Shown in pieces: positions 1-4,812 of a stretch of 6,119 nucleotides of DNA. How positions within the stretch are numbered: the stretch's first letter is position 1; every line of letters begins with the position of its first letter. The notes below the pieces were generated by a model, which saw only the letters and a program-made list of their open reading frames with translations, did not search any database and was not told the DNA's origin. The stretch comes from an uncultured Ruminococcus sp. Its GTDB lineage: Bacteria > Bacillota > Clostridia > Oscillospirales > CAG-272. Location of the stretch: the NCBI GenBank assembly GCA_902778205.1, contig CACYWX010000206.1:1-6119 (forward strand), given 5' to 3'. Made by a program: the position numbers and the translations under genes.

Positions 1-1
1 G

Positions 2-103
2 GGCTGGGAGAGGCAGTCCTTCAGCGACAGCGGATGGGGCGACCCTCACTATGAACCCCTTTTGAGCGTCCTTAAGGAAACCGCGCGGACGCTCGAGTCC
101 TGA
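2..103 (+). CDS. C-terminal end of an unrecognised protein (partial)
   Basis: The frame beginning at base 2 is open for 33 codons and ends at TGA 101-103, while the other two forward frames close earlier. The visible tail is hydrophilic (it includes SDSGWGDPHYEP and ends KETARTLES) with no membrane segment and no motif I recognise. The stop lies 23 bases before the start of the zinc-ribbon gene, whose ribosome binding site begins four bases after this stop, so this would be the preceding gene of the same operon. Function is unknown. The coding call rests only on the open frame and the spacing, so it is moderate. Confidence 0.5.
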   Translation, partial: GWERQSFSDSGWGDPHYEPLLSVLKETARTLES

Positions 104-106
104 TAC

Positions 107-113
107 AAGGAGG
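107..113 (+). promoter_or_regulatory. Ribosome binding site of the zinc-ribbon gene
   Basis: AAGGAGG is a near-perfect Shine-Dalgarno sequence, but it sits 13 bases before ATG 127, longer than usual. A closer ATG at 116 is in another frame and stops after seven codons. No other in-frame start lies nearer to the site, so ATG 127 remains the best choice. Confidence 0.7.
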
Positions 114-126
114 TAATGATCCGAAT

Positions 127-1275
127 ATGGCGGATTTAATGGATTATAAATGCCCTGCCTGCGGGGGCGCGCTGGAATTTGATCCCGCCCTGCAGAAAAT
201 GAAGTGCCCGTACTGCGACAGCGTCTTCTCCATGGAGGAGCTGGCCGCAAAGGACGAACAGCTCAACACGGGAGCTGCCGCGGTTCAGACCGGACCGGAC
301 GGAGAGCCCATGAACCCCGAGGACGCCGCTCCTCTTCCGGAGGACCAGCTCAACTGGAACACCGACACGGGCAACTACTGGGACAGCGGCGAAACGGCGG
401 GCATGAAGGTCTACGTCTGCAACTCCTGCGGCGGCGAGATCGTCGGGGACGAGACCATGGCGGCCACCTCCTGCCCGTTCTGCGGCAACCCGACGGTCAT
501 CATGGGCAACTTCACCGGAGCCCTGAAGCCGGATCTGGTGATCCCCTTCAAGCTGGACAAAAAGGCGGCGAAGGACGCGCTCCGGATGCACGCCAAGAGC
601 AAGAAGATGGCCCCGAAGCTGTTCAGCGACGAGCAGCATCTGGACGAGATCAAGGGCATTTACGTGCCCTACTGGCTCTTCGACTCCTCCGCGGACGTAC
701 AACTCCGGTTCCGCGCCACCCGCTCCCGCGCCTGGTCCGACCGGAACTACAACTACGTGGAGACCGAGGAATATCTGGTGGACCGGGGCGGCTCCATGAG
801 CTTCGAGGCGGTGCCCGCGGACGGCTCCTCCAAGATGGACGACACCCTGATGGAATCCATCGAGCCCTTCGACGTGTCCGAGGCGGTCCCCTTCCAGACG
901 GCCTATCTGGCGGGCTACCTGGCGGACAAGTACGACGTGACGGCGGAGCAGAGCGTGGAGCGCGCCAACGAACGCATCCGCAAGACGGCGGAGATGACCT
1001 TCGCCGATCAGGTGCAGGGCTATGAGACCGTGCGTCTCGACAGCTCCTCCATCCAGCTGAGGGATTCGAAGGTCCGCTACGCCCTCTACCCCGTCTGGCT
1101 GCTCAACACCAGCTGGAAGGGCAACAAATACACCTTCGCCATGAACGCGCAGACCGGCAAATTCGTGGGCGACCTGCCCGTGGACAAGGGCGCGTACTGG
1201 AAGTATCTCCTGCTCTACGGCGGCATCTTCGCGGCGGTGGCTTATCTTCTGGTCACCCTGTTCCAGTCACTGTAA
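127..1275 (+). CDS. Membrane-anchored protein with two zinc ribbons (TFIIB-type zinc ribbon family)
   Basis: The protein has 382 residues. Residues 8-31 form a first zinc ribbon with CPAC at 9-12 and CPYC at 27-30. A linker rich in acidic residues and proline follows (about 40-95). A second ribbon has CNSC at 98-101 and CPFC at 116-119. The body (about 125-350) contains two similar short aromatic motifs, YVPYWLF near 179-185 and YALYPVWLL near 318-326, and a conserved-looking NAQTGKFVGDLPV stretch at 340-352. One hydrophobic helix at about 360-379 ends the protein, so the bulk should lie in the cytoplasm, tethered by the C-terminus. There is no signal peptide. Proteins of this layout are usually annotated as TFIIB-type zinc-ribbon proteins by ribbon similarity only; their function is not established, and nothing here indicates a transcription factor. 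It is followed after 15 bases by the TPM-domain gene, so the two are probably co-expressed. Confidence 0.8.
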   Translation: MADLMDYKCPACGGALEFDPALQKMKCPYCDSVFSMEELAAKDEQLNTGAAAVQTGPDGEPMNPEDAAPLPEDQLNWNTDTGNYWDSGETAGMKVYVCNSCGGEIVGDETMAATSCPFCGNPTVIMGNFTGALKPDLVIPFKLDKKAAKDALRMHAKSKKMAPKLFSDEQHLDEIKGIYVPYWLFDSSADVQLRFRATRSRAWSDRNYNYVETEEYLVDRGGSMSFEAVPADGSSKMDDTLMESIEPFDVSEAVPFQTAYLAGYLADKYDVTAEQSVERANERIRKTAEMTFADQVQGYETVRLDSSSIQLRDSKVRYALYPVWLLNTSWKGNKYTFAMNAQTGKFVGDLPVDKGAYWKYLLLYGGIFAAVAYLLVTLFQSL

Positions 1276-1290
1276 AGGAGGGCTGACGAT

Positions 1291-2115
1291 ATGAAAAAAA
1301 TCCTTCTTTCCCTCGTTCTGGCCGTCGCCCTGCTCGGCATTCTCGGTGTCTCCGCCGCGGCGGCCGATCTCCCGCTGATCTACGACGAGGCGGATCTGCT
1401 GACGGACTTCGACGAGGCTTCCCTCAAGGCGACGCTGGAGGGGATCAGCAATCAGTACGACATGGACGTGGCGGTCGTGACCATCGATTCCCTCGCGGAA
1501 AAGGGCTATGAGGGCTATAACGCCCCCATGAACTTCGCCGACGACTACTTCGACTACAACGGCTTCGGCAGAGGCGCGAACCGGGACGGCCTGGTCCTTC
1601 TTCTCGCCATGGAGACCCGCGACTGGTGGATCTCGACCCGCGGCCGCGCCATTCATGTCTTTACGGACTACGGCATCAACGAATACATCGGAAACAACAT
1701 CACGCCCTACCTCTCCTCCGGGGACTATTCCAAGGCGTTCACGGAGTACGCAAACTGCTCCGCGGCCCTAATCGAGTATGAAAAGACCCACGGCGAGCCC
1801 TACGACTACGACAGCGACAAGGAGCCCGTCAAGCCCTTCTCGCTCATGCGGCTTCTCGGCTCCGTGGTGGCCGGTCTGCTGGGCGGTCTGGTTCCCGTTT
1901 CGAGCATGACGAGCAAGCTGAAATCCGTGCGCAGCCAGCCGAACGCGCGCTCCTACGCCAAGGAGGACAGCGTGCGCGTCACACAGGCGAACGACTTCTT
2001 CATCGGACGCCACGTGTCCCGCACCGCCATCGAGCGTTCTTCCTCCTCCGGCGGCTCCTCCACCCACGTCTCCTCCTCCGGCGCAACCCACGGCGGAGGC
2101 GGCGGCAAGTTCTGA
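1291..2115 (+). CDS. TPM-domain protein, exported or membrane-bound, with Ser/Gly-rich tail
   Basis: The protein has 274 residues. It starts at ATG 1291 behind AGGAGG (1276-1281), with nine bases between. Residues 1-25 are a typical signal peptide (MKK, a hydrophobic core, then an Ala-rich cleavage region before D26). Residues about 28-165 match a TPM domain (TLP18.3/Psb32/MOLO-1 fold): an early IYDEADLLT, a VAVVTIDSL strand, then GRGANRDGLVLLLAM and a DWWISTRGRA strand. A hydrophobic, glycine-rich segment at about 187-204 is the likely membrane anchor. The rest is basic and ends in a low-complexity Ser/Gly/His tail closing with GGGGGKF. With a cleaved signal peptide and one anchor, the TPM domain would be outside the membrane and the tail inside. 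Known TPM proteins include a photosystem II repair factor and a receptor-associated protein, so the domain does not define one reaction. The exact role here is unknown. Confidence 0.85.
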   Translation: MKKILLSLVLAVALLGILGVSAAAADLPLIYDEADLLTDFDEASLKATLEGISNQYDMDVAVVTIDSLAEKGYEGYNAPMNFADDYFDYNGFGRGANRDGLVLLLAMETRDWWISTRGRAIHVFTDYGINEYIGNNITPYLSSGDYSKAFTEYANCSAALIEYEKTHGEPYDYDSDKEPVKPFSLMRLLGSVVAGLLGGLVPVSSMTSKLKSVRSQPNARSYAKEDSVRVTQANDFFIGRHVSRTAIERSSSSGGSSTHVSSSGATHGGGGGKF

Positions 2116-2135
2116 ATCCGGGAAAGGAGTCCACG

Positions 2136-2855
2136 ATGGGCATTTTCGACGACCTCATGAAAAAAGCCGGAGCGAAGGCGCAGAACGCGGTACAGTCCGG
2201 ACTGAATCAGGCGAAAAACGCCGCGTCGGACGCCGTCCGGAACGGGATACGGTCCGGAGTGACTGCCGCATCAAATATCGCGCATCCCTCGCCCGCCTCT
2301 CAGGAGGCCGAGCGCGCAGGAGCCTCCGGCGTGACGGTCAGGGTGACCGCGCAGGGCTATCCCTCCGTGACGGTCTCCTTCGACGCCCTTCCCGCCTCCC
2401 TGGACGAGCTGAAGGCCTGCCCTCTGGCGGATCTCCAGCTCCCCTACGGCACGGCCGCTCTGACCCTCGCTGCGCTGAACCGCTGGGAGGAGGACCGGAG
2501 CGCCTGCCATGCCATGCTGAACTATTTGAGAGGCCCGCGCCCCATGTCTCCCATGGACGAGCAGTTCCTCCGGGACCGGCTGGCCGGAAAGATGTACGTG
2601 GTTCGCTCCTACTGGGCGGGCACGTCCCCGGAGAACGGCTACGCGCCGGAGCTTCCGTACCGCGTCACCTTCTTCGAGGATCCCTACACCTGGCAGACCC
2701 CCGGATACTGCCGCCTGAGCTGCGTCTCCTCCGGAGCGGATTCCCCCCGGCAAATCATGCTGCGGAAGAAGGAGAGCACCGGCGAGTGGTTCTTATGGGA
2801 GAACTATCTCCTGCCGGACATCCGGATCCCCGCGGAGGCGGATCTCTGGGCCTGA
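2136..2855 (+). CDS. Protein of unknown function with amphipathic N-terminal region (possibly DUF6935-like)
   Basis: The protein has 239 residues and starts at ATG 2136 with AAAGGAG at 2123-2129, six bases upstream. Residues 1-50 (MGIFDDLMKKAGAKAQ and on) are rich in Ala, Lys, Asn and Gln and look like a long amphipathic helix that could bind a membrane surface or another helix. A linker at 50-65 leads to a globular part. That part has a short beta-like segment (66-83), then LDEL and PYGTAALTLAALNRWEEDR (about 89-121), LRGPRPMSPMDEQFLRDRL (131-149), an SYWAGTSPENGY segment (158-169), and a final strand-rich part with WFLWENYLL (218-226). The pattern resembles from memory a clostridial family of unknown function (DUF6935); that name is tentative. 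There is no signal peptide or transmembrane helix. Its position 20 bases after the TPM gene suggests a shared job at the envelope, which is inference from context only. Confidence 0.75.
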   Translation: MGIFDDLMKKAGAKAQNAVQSGLNQAKNAASDAVRNGIRSGVTAASNIAHPSPASQEAERAGASGVTVRVTAQGYPSVTVSFDALPASLDELKACPLADLQLPYGTAALTLAALNRWEEDRSACHAMLNYLRGPRPMSPMDEQFLRDRLAGKMYVVRSYWAGTSPENGYAPELPYRVTFFEDPYTWQTPGYCRLSCVSSGADSPRQIMLRKKESTGEWFLWENYLLPDIRIPAEADLWA

Positions 2856-2893
2856 GAGGGAGCGCAGATTCCTGATCATAAGAGGGGATACGC

Positions 2894-2914
2894 GGCTTTC
2901 TTTCGCAGAAAGCC
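2894..2914. repeat. Short stem-loop 40 bases after the operon's last stop
   Basis: Arms GGCTTTCT (2894-2901) and AGAAAGCC (2907-2914) form a perfect 8-bp stem with a 5-base loop. No T-run follows on either strand, so it is not a classical intrinsic terminator. It could protect the 3' end of the operon message after Rho-type termination or processing. Confidence 0.5.
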
Positions 2915-2925
2915 TGGCAAAGAAC

Positions 2926-2956
2926 TTGAAAATACACTGGTACAGCTTTCTATAAA
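2926..2956 (+). promoter_or_regulatory. Weak promoter candidate inside the intergenic gap
   Basis: TTGAAA (2926-2931) and TATAAA (2951-2956) are good boxes but are 19 bases apart, longer than the preferred 17. A transcript from here would run about 165 bases to the terminator at 3058-3128 and would contain no convincing gene. Confidence 0.3.
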
Positions 2957-3057
2957 TCGTGCAGCACGGGGTAACGTACAGCGCAGCTTCTCAGGTTCTG
3001 CTTTTCACTGCTCTTTGTCGGATTATCTTTTTGGGCTGAAAATAGTATGAGAGCATG

Positions 3058-3128
3058 AAAAAAAGGACGGAATTCCGGGCGGTATCCGCAGAAGATCCGC
3101 GCACACGGGACTCCGGCCTTTTTCTTTT
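3058..3128. terminator. Long A-tract/T-tract intrinsic terminator between two transcription units
   Basis: An A7 run (3058-3064) and GGACGGAATTCCG (3065-3077) pair with CGGGACTCCGGCC (3106-3118) and the following T5 (3119-3123). The stem has two mismatches and one G-T pair; a further TTTT sits at 3125-3128. The large loop holds its own small hairpin (GCGG 3079-3082, CCGC 3086-3089). The G+C stem followed by a T-run fits termination of + strand transcripts, and the A-run gives the same signal for - strand transcripts. Its place just before the 3138-3166 promoter separates the upstream operon from the transporter gene. Confidence 0.65.
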
Positions 3129-3137
3129 CCCGATTTC

Positions 3138-3166
3138 TTGCAAAAACCGCCGGAATGTGCTATACT
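3138..3166 (+). promoter_or_regulatory. Sigma-70-type promoter of the EamA transporter gene, extended -10
   Basis: TTGCAA (3138-3143) and TATACT (3161-3166) are separated by exactly 17 bases, and TGC at 3158-3160 gives an extended -10 element. Transcription should start around 3173, leaving a leader of about 40 bases before the GTG at 3214. This is the best promoter in the window, and it shows that the in-frame ATG at 3055 lies outside the message. Confidence 0.8.
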
Positions 3167-3199
3167 GTCTCCCGCGTGTCCGGCGGGACCGGGAACGGG

Positions 3200-3206
3200 A
3201 AAGGAG
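3200..3206 (+). promoter_or_regulatory. Ribosome binding site that fixes the transporter start
   Basis: AAAGGAG lies seven bases before GTG 3214. No comparable site precedes the in-frame ATG at 3055, so the GTG is the start. Confidence 0.8.
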
Positions 3207-3213
3207 AGACGAC

Positions 3214-4146
3214 GTGGACATCGAAAAGCGGGCAAAACGGAAGCGGGAACAGTTGGGAGGCGCGCTTCTGCTGCTTCTGGCCGCCATGATCTGGGGCACC
3301 ACCTTCGCCGCCCAGAGCGAGGGCGCGGACAAGATCCGGGCCTTCACCTTCAACGGCGTGCGGATGCTCATCGGCGCCCTCACCCTGACGGTCTTCATCC
3401 TGGTCCGGAGCCTTGTCACGGGAAAATGGGAGAGCCGGGAACGGATCCTCACGGCGCTCCGGGGCGGATCCCTCATCGGGCTTGCCCTGTTCGGCGCCAG
3501 CTCCGCCCAGCAGTTCGCCTTCAACGACACGGACGCCGGAAAGATCGCCTTCATCACCGCGCTCTACATGTTCTTCGTGCCCCTCATCGGCCTGTTCGCT
3601 CGAAGACGGATCTCCGCCGTCACCTGGACCGCGGCGGCCGTGGGCTTCGCGGGACTGTATCTTCTGACCATCGATCCCGCCGAGCCCTTTTCCGTCAACC
3701 GGGGCGACGCCCTGGCCCTGCTCTGCGCCGTCATCTACTCCTTCCACATCCTGCTGGTGGAGAAATACGCGGCACAGGCGGACGGAGCCTGGCTGTCGGC
3801 GGTGCAGTTCACGGTCTGCGGCGTCCTCTCCTCCGTCATGATGTTTCTCACCGAGTCACCGAAGTTCACCGCCATCCTGTCCGCCGCTCCGGAGCTGCTC
3901 TGGGCAGGGGTCATGAGCTGCGGCGTGGCCTTCACCCTGCAGGTGGTGGGACAGAAGCGGGCGGATGCCACGGCGGCCTCCCTCATCATGTGCATGGAAT
4001 CCGTCTTCGGGGTCCTCTCCGCCGCCGTCTTTCTGGGGGACCGCATGACGGGCCGGGAGATCCTCGGCTGCGCGGTCATGTTCGCCGCCATCGTCTTTTC
4101 CCAGGTCGGGGATGTCCTCATAGACGCCCTGAAGAAAAAGAGGTAG
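3214..4146 (+). CDS. EamA/DMT-superfamily transporter, ten membrane helices
   Basis: From GTG 3214 the protein has 310 residues, the usual length for this family. A basic N-terminus (MDIEKRAKRKREQ) precedes about ten hydrophobic helices, roughly at 14-31, 45-65, 84-103, 112-129, 135-152, 166-184, 193-212, 226-245, 254-274 and 281-300. The WGTTF motif (27-31) in helix 1 and the ESVFGVLSAAVFLGD segment (262-276) near the end are typical of the two EamA repeats. The C-terminus is basic (KKKR). Family members move small metabolites such as amino acids, nucleosides or sugars-derived compounds across the inner membrane, often outward; the substrate cannot be read from sequence. It has its own promoter and stands as a single gene, convergent with the glycyl radical enzyme gene, so a shared pathway is not implied. 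A longer version from ATG 3055 is rejected because it begins upstream of the promoter, within the terminator hairpin. Confidence 0.9.
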   Translation: MDIEKRAKRKREQLGGALLLLLAAMIWGTTFAAQSEGADKIRAFTFNGVRMLIGALTLTVFILVRSLVTGKWESRERILTALRGGSLIGLALFGASSAQQFAFNDTDAGKIAFITALYMFFVPLIGLFARRRISAVTWTAAAVGFAGLYLLTIDPAEPFSVNRGDALALLCAVIYSFHILLVEKYAAQADGAWLSAVQFTVCGVLSSVMMFLTESPKFTAILSAAPELLWAGVMSCGVAFTLQVVGQKRADATAASLIMCMESVFGVLSAAVFLGDRMTGREILGCAVMFAAIVFSQVGDVLIDALKKKR

Positions 4147-4284
4147 GAAACGCTTCGCGTTTCCAATTGAATGCCCTTGCGCAGGGCGGGAGGCACGAGC
4201 TACGATCTTCGATCGTGGACACCATCTCATGGCCGACGGGTTTGCATGTAAACCCATTCCCCCCGTGCGGGGGTTTCCTTGGCC
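4146..4284. repeat. Cluster of five consecutive hairpins after the transporter stop
   Basis: Five different stem-loops follow one another: H1 GGAAACGC/GCGTTTCC (4146-4164, loop TTC); H2 GCCCT/AGGGC (4173-4187); H3 ACGATC/GATCGT (4202-4216, loop TTC); H4 GGGTTT/AAACCC (4238-4255); H5 CCCCC/GGGGG (4260-4273), followed by TTTCCTT. All arms pair perfectly. GGCC at 4231-4234 and 4281-4284 could enclose H4 and H5. The AAACCC of H4 can also pair with GGGTTT at 4271-4276. H1 begins on the last base of the transporter stop codon. H5 with its short, interrupted T-run might end transcription weakly. The stems are unrelated in sequence, so this is neither a CRISPR nor a tandem repeat. It looks like a structured RNA or a composite extragenic element. 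Confidence 0.6.
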
Positions 4285-4326
4285 CTATGGCATAACCTTA
4301 CAGCCCGCCCTTATATCCAATCTTGA
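4285..4326. other. Unassigned link between the hairpin cluster and the coding remnant
   Basis: This stretch has no clear hairpin, promoter or gene. It ends at TGA 4324-4326, which closes the frame of the remnant that follows on the upstream side. Confidence 0.4.
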
Positions 4327-4494
4327 CCGTATATCCCACGCTTCGCGGCCAAACATGACGTTATCGATGGCGCGAACCCGATTCGAGAGCTGAAATATTC
4401 AGGCATCAAAACGCGCGTCCATTTACACAGCCGCGATGTGGAGAAGATGAAACTGAAAGCCCAGCTTCGCGGATTCAAGTCTGTCTACGAATAG
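4327..4494 (+). pseudogene. Probable 3' remnant of an unidentified gene
   Basis: Fifty-five codons stay open between TGA 4324-4326 and TAG 4492-4494. The translation is protein-like, with stretches such as VIDGANPIRELKYSG, KTRVHLHSRDVEKMKLKAQ and a terminal RGFKSVYE. There is no ATG in the first 40 codons, and neither GTG 4438 nor ATG 4447 has a ribosome binding site, so it cannot be an intact gene. Base use differs from its neighbours: 29 of 60 bases are G or C in 4381-4440, against 41 of 60 in 3301-3360 of the transporter. I do not recognise the family. The C-terminus of a lost mobile-element or accessory protein is possible. It may also be chance, so confidence is low to moderate. Confidence 0.4.
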
Positions 4495-4523
4495 GAAAGC
4501 AAAACCCAAGAGTCAGCTTTCCT
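4493..4523. repeat. Perfect 8-bp inverted repeat over the remnant's stop codon
   Basis: AGGAAAGC (4493-4500) and GCTTTCCT (4516-4523) are perfect complements around a 15-base loop. The left arm begins inside the TAG stop codon of the remnant. No T-run follows. Confidence 0.5.
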
Positions 4524-4546
4524 GTCCAATGCGCGTTTCGATCGCT

Positions 4547-4569
4547 GTTTCCGAGGCTCCCGAGGAAAC
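4547..4569. repeat. 6-bp inverted repeat just before the bidirectional terminator
   Basis: GTTTCC (4547-4552) and GGAAAC (4564-4569) pair around an 11-base loop. The right arm ends two bases before the A-tract of the terminator at 4571. The GGAAA/TTTCC core recurs in several stems of this block. Confidence 0.4.
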
Positions 4570-4570
4570 C

Positions 4571-4599
4571 AAAAAACTGCGGTATTAACGCAGTTTTTT
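4571..4599. terminator. Bidirectional intrinsic terminator between convergent genes
   Basis: A6 (4571-4576) and CTGCG (4577-4581) pair with CGCAG (4589-4593) and T6 (4594-4599), giving a perfect 11-bp stem with a 7-base loop. The T-run serves + strand transcripts from the transporter or remnant side. The A-run becomes a U-run for - strand transcripts from the glycyl radical enzyme gene. This is the clearest terminator in the window. Confidence 0.85.
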
Positions 4600-4705
4600 G
4601 CATGTTATGGCTGACTCCACCAGCTCGCGCGAGGATTGGGATACATAATTGAACTTCGGTTGATGATGTGAGCTGTCAGGATTATGCTCTCCGGCCGGGG
4701 ACCTT

Positions 4706-4740
4706 CCGGGGAGGGGGACGGCCAGAGTTCCCCTCCCCGG
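4706..4740. repeat. Very stable G+C-rich stem-loop in the 3' untranslated region
   Basis: CCGGGGAGGGG (4706-4716) and CCCCTCCCCGG (4730-4740) are perfect 11-bp complements, extendable by a G-T and an A-T pair, around a loop of about nine bases. There is no T-run on either side. On the - strand it would fold about 75 bases after the glycyl radical enzyme stop, where it could shield the message from 3' decay. Confidence 0.6.
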
Positions 4741-4765
4741 TGCCCCGCGCACAGCGAATGATTTC

Positions 4766-4784
4766 GGAAATGCGGAGCGTTTCC
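4766..4784. repeat. Hairpin resembling the first hairpin of the 4146 cluster
   Basis: GGAAATGC (4766-4773) pairs with GCGTTTCC (4777-4784) through eight pairs, one of them T-G, around a 3-base loop. The right arm is identical to that of the hairpin at 4146-4164, and the left arm differs by one base. An alternative pairing of TTCGGAA (4763-4769) with TTCCGAA (4785-4791) is also possible. Confidence 0.45.
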
Positions 4785-4790
4785 TTCCGA

Positions 4791-4808
4791 ATAGTGTGAA
4801 CACACTAT
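4791..4808. repeat. 18-bp inverted repeat next to the glycyl radical enzyme stop
   Basis: ATAGTGTG (4791-4798) and CACACTAT (4801-4808) are perfect complements separated by AA. The repeat ends four bases from the stop codon of the - strand gene. It may be a 3' stabilising stem, a transcription pause or a protein-binding palindrome. No T-run follows, so it is not by itself a terminator. Confidence 0.5.
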
Positions 4809-4812
4809 AGCA

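Larger units (their letters stand above)
2856..3057. other. Intergenic stretch after the zinc-ribbon/TPM operon
   Basis: I see no convincing gene here. It contains a hairpin at 2894-2914, a weak promoter-like pair at 2926-2956 and a small perfect palindrome at 2958-2968 (arms CGTGC and GCACG around one base). The 7-base word GTACAGC occurs at 2940-2946 and again at 2975-2981. The stretch ends at the A-tract of the terminator that begins at 3058. Confidence 0.6.
4600..4812. other. 3' flank of the glycyl radical enzyme gene, rich in inverted repeats
   Basis: No gene is supported here. Two short minus-strand open frames cross the strong hairpins and the terminator and have no recognisable features. 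The stretch holds a 10-bp palindrome CTCGCGCGAG (4624-4633) and three larger inverted repeats described separately. All of it would form the 3' untranslated part of the - strand message if transcription continues to the terminator at 4571-4599. Confidence 0.6.

Noticed and set aside
136..702. 188-codon open frame on the minus strand
   Set aside because: It is the antisense shadow of the zinc-ribbon gene, which has clear motifs and a ribosome binding site; the shadow is low in complexity and shows no domain.
204..1025. 273-codon + strand frame inside the zinc-ribbon gene
   Set aside because: Its Arg/Gly/His-rich translation is typical of an out-of-frame reading of a G+C-rich gene.
2894..2914. 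Intrinsic terminator of the left operon
   Set aside because: The stem is good, but no T-run follows on either strand; the 3058-3128 structure is a better terminator.
4146..4276. CRISPR array or tandem repeat
   Set aside because: The hairpins are spaced fairly evenly, but their stem sequences are all different, so there is no repeated unit.
3138..4295. 385-codon + strand frame overlapping the transporter
   Set aside because: Its product is Arg/Pro/His-rich without any hydrophobic pattern, whereas the overlapping frame gives a clean EamA transporter.
4624..4633. Palindrome CTCGCGCGAG as an operator
   Set aside because: A single 10-bp palindrome in G+C-rich DNA is easily due to chance, and no promoter is next to it.
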